Shown here piece by piece: positions 5,199 through 6,722 of a stretch of DNA of 6,722 nt; within the stretch, counting starts at the first letter, position 1; every line of letters starts with the position of its first letter. This stretch comes from CANJXF01 sp043775015 (GTDB lineage: Bacteria; Verrucomicrobiota; Verrucomicrobiia; Limisphaerales; CANJXF01): positions 1 to 6,722 of the forward strand of contig JAYVSV010000044.1 of NCBI GenBank assembly GCA_043775015.1. Reading direction: 5' to 3'. The position numbers and the translations under genes are program-made. The notes under the pieces are model-generated. The model made no database searches. It saw nothing but the letters and a program-made list of their open reading frames with translations, and was not told where the DNA came from.

Positions 5199-5968
5199 TT
5201 AGCTGGCAAGCTTAAATTCGGGATTTTTCAAGAGCCGATTCATCAGGATGACGAGCTTCCGCATGGCGGCGACCAGGGCGTCCGCGCTGGCCGGAGTCAA
5301 TTTCCCCAACTCCGGCATCTGGGCCAGCACCAAGGCTGCCGTGGTGAAGGCGACGCCGGGGATGGCATCCAGCCGCTCCACCTTCTTTTGCAGATCGGCA
5401 TCTGCGGCGACCAAGGCCATCAGGGCATCATCACACTGGCCGATTTGTTTTTCCAACCAGGCCAGCAACTGGCGGGATTGCTTTTGAGAAAAACGATCCT
5501 GGTAATGCTCGGCGCGGTTGCCTTCGATGTTTTTGAGATCCAGCAATTGTTGGTGGCGGGCGGCGTGGGCGCGGGCTGGAAGGTTGTGCCATAGTCGGAG
5601 AGCACAGCGGCATCAATGGGATCGGTTTTCGCGCGCAGCCCCTGCGCTTTGGCGAAGTGGCGGACGCGACCGGGCTCCAGGAGGCTGACCGGAATGGCCG
5701 CCGTTTGGAGGACGCGCAAAACCGCTTGCTCATAACCGCCGGTGGCCTCGCAGACGACCTGAGCTTTTGGAAGGGGGCGCAGCAATTTGAGCAACTGCTG
5801 GTGGCCCTTGGGGTCATTGGTGAGGAGGTGGAATTTGCCGACCAGATGGAGTTGCAAGGAAGCCTTGGCAATGTCCAGGCCGGTGAAGAGGGTCACGGAT
5901 TGGGTGGTGGGATTGGTTATGAGGTGGGTGGTGGCGGTCATAATGTTAGTGGTATTGGTCTGACTCAT
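5199..5968 (-). pseudogene. IS110-family transposase, frameshifted and internally deleted
   Basis: The reading frame from ATG 5968 encodes the RuvC-like DEDD domain: Asp32 (FTGLDIAKASLQ), Glu74 (VVCEATGGYE), then Asp116 and Asp119 (RAKTDPIDAAVLSDYG). Near 5550-5570 the homology moves to another frame (QQLLDLKNIEGNRAEHYQDRFSQKQ), so a frameshift has occurred. The second frame, to the TAA at 5199-5201, carries the start of the Transposase_20 domain (RLDAIPGVAFTTAALVLAQM, PELGKLT). It then jumps to the family's C-terminal tail (ALVAAMRKLVILMNRLLKNP). The stretch between, normally with the catalytic serine and 'SG...R..GGR..VR' motifs, is missing. Total coding length is about 256 codons against a usual 330-400. 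IS110 transposases recombine DNA with a bridge RNA; this one cannot be functional. The neighbour upstream is an IS4 transposase only 49 bases away. Confidence 0.88.
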
Positions 5969-6017
5969 ACTTGTAAATGCGAGCCGATCCGGGTTAGCGG
6001 TAATGCCTTTCGGGAAT
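5969..6017. other. 49-base gap between transposases, with weak inverted repeat
   Basis: TGCGAGC (5978-5984) and GCTCGCA (6022-6028) form a 7-bp inverted repeat spanning most of the gap and the IS4 stop codon. It could contain the right end of the IS4 element or a leftover IS110 end. The gap is shorter than the roughly 100-200 bases of noncoding sequence that usually carries an IS110 bridge RNA, so no such RNA is called. Confidence 0.3.
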
Positions 6018-6722
6018 TCATGCTCGCACGAGTTGGAAGCGGACGGGGCCTTCCCACGACTGGTTGCGGCGCAGGCGCGGCCATTTGCTCACGGGCTGGC
6101 GCACCGCGCGCGGACAATGGCGGGGACGCTTACGCCGCCGCGTCACCAGCCGTCCGGCCCGTTCCAGAAATCGCTCGGTCAACTGTTCCTTCTGTCGCGC
6201 GCTGAACAAGTCGCCCCCCAACGCCAGCGTCAGCCACAGGGGCCGCATCAATTCCAGCGTCTTGACGAAGCTCACCCGCAGCACGCTCGTTTCCTCCTGC
6301 GCCCCCGCCGCCGCCTGCGCGCGCGCCCGCGCCAGGAGCGCGCTGGCCAGCACCACCGCCGCGATCTTCTGCGCGCCCTTTTCCACCGTGTGACTTTGCA
6401 GCACCTCGCTTTTGCGCAACTGCCGTTTCAACTCCCGGTAATACAACTCGTGTTCCCAGCGCCGCGCGTAGAGTTCGCTCAACTCCCGGGCCGGGGCGTC
6501 CTTGGGCTCAAGCAGGCTCGTCCACAAACGCAACTCCGCCGCGCGCTGGCCGGGCCGCTGCACGCGCACGCGGATTTCCCGCAGTTCCAGCCAGGACGCG
6601 ATGACGTGGCGCTCGCCCTTGGCCCGCACCGGCACGCGCACCAAACGGCTGCCATCCTTGAAGCGCTTGACCACTTGCACGCGGATATTGGAGCGGGCCC
6701 GAATGAGAAAATGGCTGCCCAC
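6018..6722 (-). CDS. IS4-family DDE transposase, C-terminal part (5' end beyond the window)
   Basis: The frame enters from beyond position 6722 and ends at TGA 6018-6020, giving 234 residues. It contains the IS4 signature Y-x2-R-x3-E-x6-K exactly: YARRWEHELYYRELK, encoded at 6426-6470, whose Glu is the third catalytic acid. Before it, 'GSHFLIRARSN' and 'LRLWTSLLEP' fit the strand regions of the DDE domain. After it, 'SEVLQSHTVEKGAQKIAAVVLASALLARARA' is the typical following helix. The Arg-rich tail (RRRKRPRHCPRAVRQPVSKW) looks like an intact family C-terminus. The first two catalytic Asp would lie in the missing N-terminal half. A GTG at the window edge is not accepted as the start because the fold clearly begins earlier. 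No frameshift is visible in this portion. It moves its own element by cut-and-paste transposition; whether it is intact cannot be judged here. Confidence 0.88.
   Translation of the reverse strand: MGSHFLIRARSNIRVQVVKRFKDGSRLVRVPVRAKGERHVIASWLELREIRVRVQRPGQRAAELRLWTSLLEPKDAPARELSELYARRWEHELYYRELKRQLRKSEVLQSHTVEKGAQKIAAVVLASALLARARAQAAAGAQEETSVLRVSFVKTLELMRPLWLTLALGGDLFSARQKEQLTERFLERAGRLVTRRRKRPRHCPRAVRQPVSKWPRLRRNQSWEGPVRFQLVRA

Larger units (their letters stand above)
5199..6722 (-). mobile_element. Insertion-sequence cluster: IS110 remnant abutting an IS4-family element
   Basis: Two transposase genes of unrelated families lie head to tail on the minus strand, with 49 bases between the IS4 stop (6018) and the IS110 start (5968). 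Neither element's outer ends could be defined: IS110 elements lack terminal inverted repeats, and the IS4 element continues beyond the window. The dense packing indicates that one inserted into or next to the other and that flanking sequence was then lost. Confidence 0.65.

Noticed and set aside
5545..5575. Programmed ribosomal frameshift in the IS110 transposase
   Set aside because: IS110 transposases are normally made from one frame, there is no slippery run at the shift point, and the gene also has a large internal deletion, so decay is simpler.
5969..6017. IS110 bridge RNA upstream of the transposase
   Set aside because: Only 49 bases remain before the IS4 gene, too short for a bridge RNA with two loops, and no suitable fold was seen.

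Overview
The window looks like a piece of a GC-rich chromosome from the Verrucomicrobiota, probably close to the Pedosphaera/Limisphaerales (subdivision 3) group. This is inferred from protein style, not from a marker gene. The clues are a secreted glycoside hydrolase rich in Asn and Thr with a short C-terminal 'DL..W..V...FWRL' tail, a FecR-type protein next to an ECF sigma fragment, a REP-associated tyrosine transposase (RAYT), and weak or absent Shine-Dalgarno sites.

Layout. Positions 1-381 hold what looks like a broken ECF sigma factor. A 22-bp perfect inverted repeat (25-98) and a 13-bp direct repeat (103-141) sit where the middle of the gene should be, and only the region-4 end (127-381) is readable. 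It overlaps by 7 bases a 589-residue membrane-anchored FecR-like protein (375-2144) with an uncharacterised C-terminal domain. A RAYT gene (2346-3068) follows, then a secreted GH26-like protein (3216-5165). The right end is transposon-derived and on the minus strand: a frameshifted, internally deleted IS110-family transposase (5199-5968) and the C-terminal part of an IS4-family transposase (6018-6722, running off the window).

The main signal is a REP/RAYT system. Three copies of one palindromic element lie at 586-692, 2141-2273 and 3065-3173. The full form is exactly symmetric: GTAGC, 17-nt hairpin, 6 nt, 17-nt hairpin, centre, 17-nt hairpin, 6 nt, 17-nt hairpin, GCTAC. GTAG beside a hairpin is the kind of site RAYT enzymes recognise, and two copies bracket the RAYT gene tightly. 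One copy lies in frame inside the FecR-like gene and encodes its linker before the membrane segment. The GTAG of the other two supplies the TAG stop codons of the FecR-like gene and of the RAYT itself. The third copy has lost exactly one 23-nt hairpin-plus-spacer unit and may supply a -35 box to the GH26-like gene.

The sigma fragment and FecR-like protein would originally have formed a sigma/anti-sigma signalling pair. The GH26-like protein is exported and appears to have lost several conserved catalytic residues. I see no evidence that it works with the FecR protein. No tRNA, rRNA, CRISPR array or riboswitch was recognised, and no gene-free stretch exceeds 300 bases.
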